Origin: Phoronis australis
Lineage: Eukaryota; Phoronida; Phoronidae
Reading direction: 5' to 3'
Assembly (NCBI GenBank): GCA_002633005.1
Contig: NMRA01000808.1
Coordinates: 43,849 to 71,425 of the forward strand
Length of the DNA stretch: 27,577 nt
Shown here: positions 26,131 through 27,577 of the stretch, piece by piece
How positions within the stretch are numbered: position 1 is the first letter of the stretch
How the letters are laid out: every line of letters begins with the position of its first letter
Position numbers and translations under genes: made by a program
The notes under the pieces: model-generated
What the model saw: only the letters and a program-made list of their open reading frames with translations
Told to the model about the DNA's origin: nothing
The model's database searches: none

Positions 26131-26483
26131 CATAACTTGCTACACATATAACACAAAAACAATGTCATCACAACCATTATCATAACTTGCTACACATATA
26201 ACACAAAAACAATAATGTCATCACAACCATTATCATAACTTGCTACACACATAACACAAAAACAATGTCATCACAACCATTATCATAACTTGCTACACAT
26301 ATAACACAAAAACAATGTCATCACAACCATTATCATAACTTGCTACACATATAACACAAAAACAATGTCATCACAACCATTATCATAACTTGCTACACAC
26401 ATAACACAAAAACAATGTCATCACAACCATTATCATAACTTGCTACACACATAACACAAAAACAATGTCATCACAACCATTAT
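26131..26483. repeat. 50-bp minisatellite, 7 copies, overlapping the 3' end of a coding exon
   Basis: CATAACTTGCTACACATATA then ACACAAAAACAATGTCATCA and CAACCATTAT, starting at 26131, 26181, 26234 (after a 3-bp insertion in the preceding unit), 26284, 26334, 26384 and 26434. On the minus strand the last copy encodes the final residues MVVMTLFLCYVCSKL, and the stop TGA spans the unit junction (26435-26433). Confidence 0.95.
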
Positions 26484-27040
26484 CACAACATCATTGCGGG
26501 CAACTTTTTCACCACGACCTTGATATAAATAGAACAGCGAGACCCCCAAGTGAAGTAAGTCAGGTATCATGAAACCAATATCTCTCACCTTCTGATGCCA
26601 CATTCCGTCTCCAAAGAATATATTGACCACAAACTGGTCGACACCACTAGATATGATATGTACAAAAGCAACACACGCGATCAACAAAAGCTTTCTTGAC
26701 TTCAGTGTCTTATTGACATTGCACAACTGTATAACCATTAACGTTGACATGACTTCGGATAAGGTAAAGAATGTCTGATGATTCCATTGAAAATAGGACT
26801 CATCATTGTAGTAACCAAAATATGCCCACCAGGCGTAGTAATGTGGGTAGATAACAGAGCAGAATAAAATGAACATCGGGAGGCGAAGGGATCCGGATAA
26901 AAACAGTCTGATCACGTACCGGAAACTTTCATACAGTCCCAAGATGAAAATCACGGTACAAAACCAGATTTTGAAAGTTTCCGTTGTAGCATTGATGTAA
27001 ACATGTTTGTAGCCTGTTATGGCCACGTATTGGTAAGAAC
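26433..27040 (-). CDS. Multi-pass membrane protein, 3'-terminal exon (family not recognised)
   Basis: On the minus strand an acceptor TTTTCTGCACTTTCAG (ending at 27041) with a strong pyrimidine tract precedes an open exon of 201 codons plus TGA. It starts with two bases of a split codon, reading (G)SYQYVAITGYKHVYINATT. Hydrophobic segments: KIWFCTVIFILGLYESF; LPMFILFCSVIYPHYYAWW; FFTLSEVMSTLMVIQL; LLLIACVAFVHIISSGV; IGFMIPDLLHLGVSLFYLY; and VVIMVVMTLFLCYVC at the end. YPHYYAWWAYFGYYNDE and FQWNHQTFFTLSE look like conserved aromatic/His-rich loops. NATT is a possible glycosylation site. No ATG lies in frame before the first hydrophobic segments, so upstream exons must exist. The extreme C-terminus is encoded by a minisatellite copy. 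I do not recognise the family. Confidence 0.75.
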
Positions 27041-27577
27041 CTGAAAGTGCAGAAAACAAAAACAGTTTGTAAAACAAAATTCATTATAACAGCCACATCC
27101 TGAAACCTATCTGCACTCTTCAAACGCCGTTCAGAATCACCAGTCTTTGTTTTCAGGTAAATTTATCGTTTTCTGTTCTATTAAACAATGAACACAAGAT
27201 CAGTGTGCTCCATTTCAATGACTCATATTTCCACTTACCGAAATAAGGGAAAAATAATTATAATGGTTCTCGAGATCAAAGCTTATTGCAGACCTTAATT
27301 AAAGGCGAAGGCAACATTTTTCCATGTCATTTTGAGCTAAAATAAGGTTGGTTGGTTATCCTAGACATATTTTCCACTTAATTACAGCTTTTCGTAATTT
27401 TATAGATTACTCGTCCGCTACTCCGGAAGTGACGTTTTAGGAGGTAAGCGTTTCCTGCCACTTGGTTTTGCGTTGACTTTACCGTGCGAATCTGTTCTAT
27501 TCTACTTTTGTTTTGTGCTGTTTTTCAAAAGTTGTCGCCACCACTTTCCATCGGCGAGTATTTTGCGGCAAGATAGG
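27041..27577 (-). other. Intron and upstream region of the minus-strand gene
   Basis: A GTAAGT donor on minus lies at 27239-27234, but in the phase needed by the 27040 exon the preceding sequence has a TAA six codons back, so it is not a simple coding exon; it may be a 5' UTR exon or chance. A TTAA plus AGGCGAAGGC terminus occurs at 27299-27312, and the sequence from 27410 on is richer in CpG. Confidence 0.4.
27423..27434. promoter_or_regulatory. ETS/CRE-like composite motif
   Basis: CCGGAAGTGACG joins an ETS core (CCGGAAGT) to a CRE half-site (TGACG), a combination common in CpG-rich, often bidirectional animal promoters. It lies in CpG-richer sequence, so it may mark the promoter of the minus-strand gene or of a plus-strand gene starting here (GGAGGTAAGC at 27440 resembles a donor). 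Confidence 0.4.

Larger units (their letters stand above)
25095..26432 (-). other. Probable 3' UTR of the minus-strand membrane protein gene
   Basis: A- and C-rich on plus (T/G-rich on minus), opposite to the preceding 2 kb. Holds three tandem repeats: 35 bp x4 (25469-25608), 53 bp x2 (25915-26020) and 50 bp x7 (26131-26483). No coding exon seen. Confidence 0.5.

Noticed and set aside
26929-27123. 64-codon antisense frame beginning MKSADRF
   Set aside because: It crosses the strong acceptor at 27041 and is out of frame with the membrane-protein exon.
27234-27300. Coding exon ending at the minus-strand GTAAGT donor (27239)
   Set aside because: In the phase required by the downstream exon a TAA lies six codons before the donor and no AG acceptor lies between.

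Overview
This window is eukaryotic genomic DNA. It is AT-rich and intron-rich, with GT-AG introns, no operon structure, abundant mini- and microsatellites, a tRNA-derived SINE-like piece, a TTAA-flanked DNA element and one ambiguous base (N at 4466), as expected of a draft animal assembly. The conserved protein, the intron sizes and the repeat style suggest an invertebrate, most likely a lophotrochozoan such as a mollusc. That placement is an inference.

Most of the window (1120-21022, plus strand) holds the 3' part of one gene, the invertebrate counterpart of the vertebrate paralogues WDR62 and MAPKBP1 (JNK-scaffold / spindle-pole WD40 proteins). I could assemble 15 coding exons by hand, with matching splice phases at every junction except exon 3 to exon 4. 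They encode about 1,476 residues: the last WD40 repeats (exons 1-3), then a long low-complexity Ser-rich and acidic tail carrying short islands that resemble both human paralogues (a GRWAQ block, [28 protein letters not shown]), and a C-terminal helical module ending in [11 protein letters not shown]. Exons 12 and 13 (1336 and 1034 nt) are far larger than the rest and encode most of the disordered tail. The N-terminal WD40 exons lie upstream of the window.

Downstream of the stop codon, a long T/G-rich stretch contains a 1.65-kb TTAA-flanked non-autonomous DNA element (21208-22858). It ends at an AATAAA at 25036. About 50 bp further on, an AATAAA on the minus strand (25089-25094) begins an A/C-rich stretch that is the likely 3' UTR of a convergent minus-strand gene. 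The 3'-terminal coding exon of that gene (27040-26433) encodes a multi-pass membrane protein I do not recognise. A CpG-richer end (27410-27577) carries an ETS/CRE-like promoter motif.

The most unusual pattern is that several tandem duplications straddle gene-structure boundaries. There are duplicated splice acceptors at exons 2, 6 and 14 (four copies at the last), a duplicated donor at exon 3, and a 50-bp minisatellite on the minus-strand gene whose unit contains the final codons and whose unit junction supplies the stop codon. In each splice case that can be tested, only one copy keeps the reading frame open.
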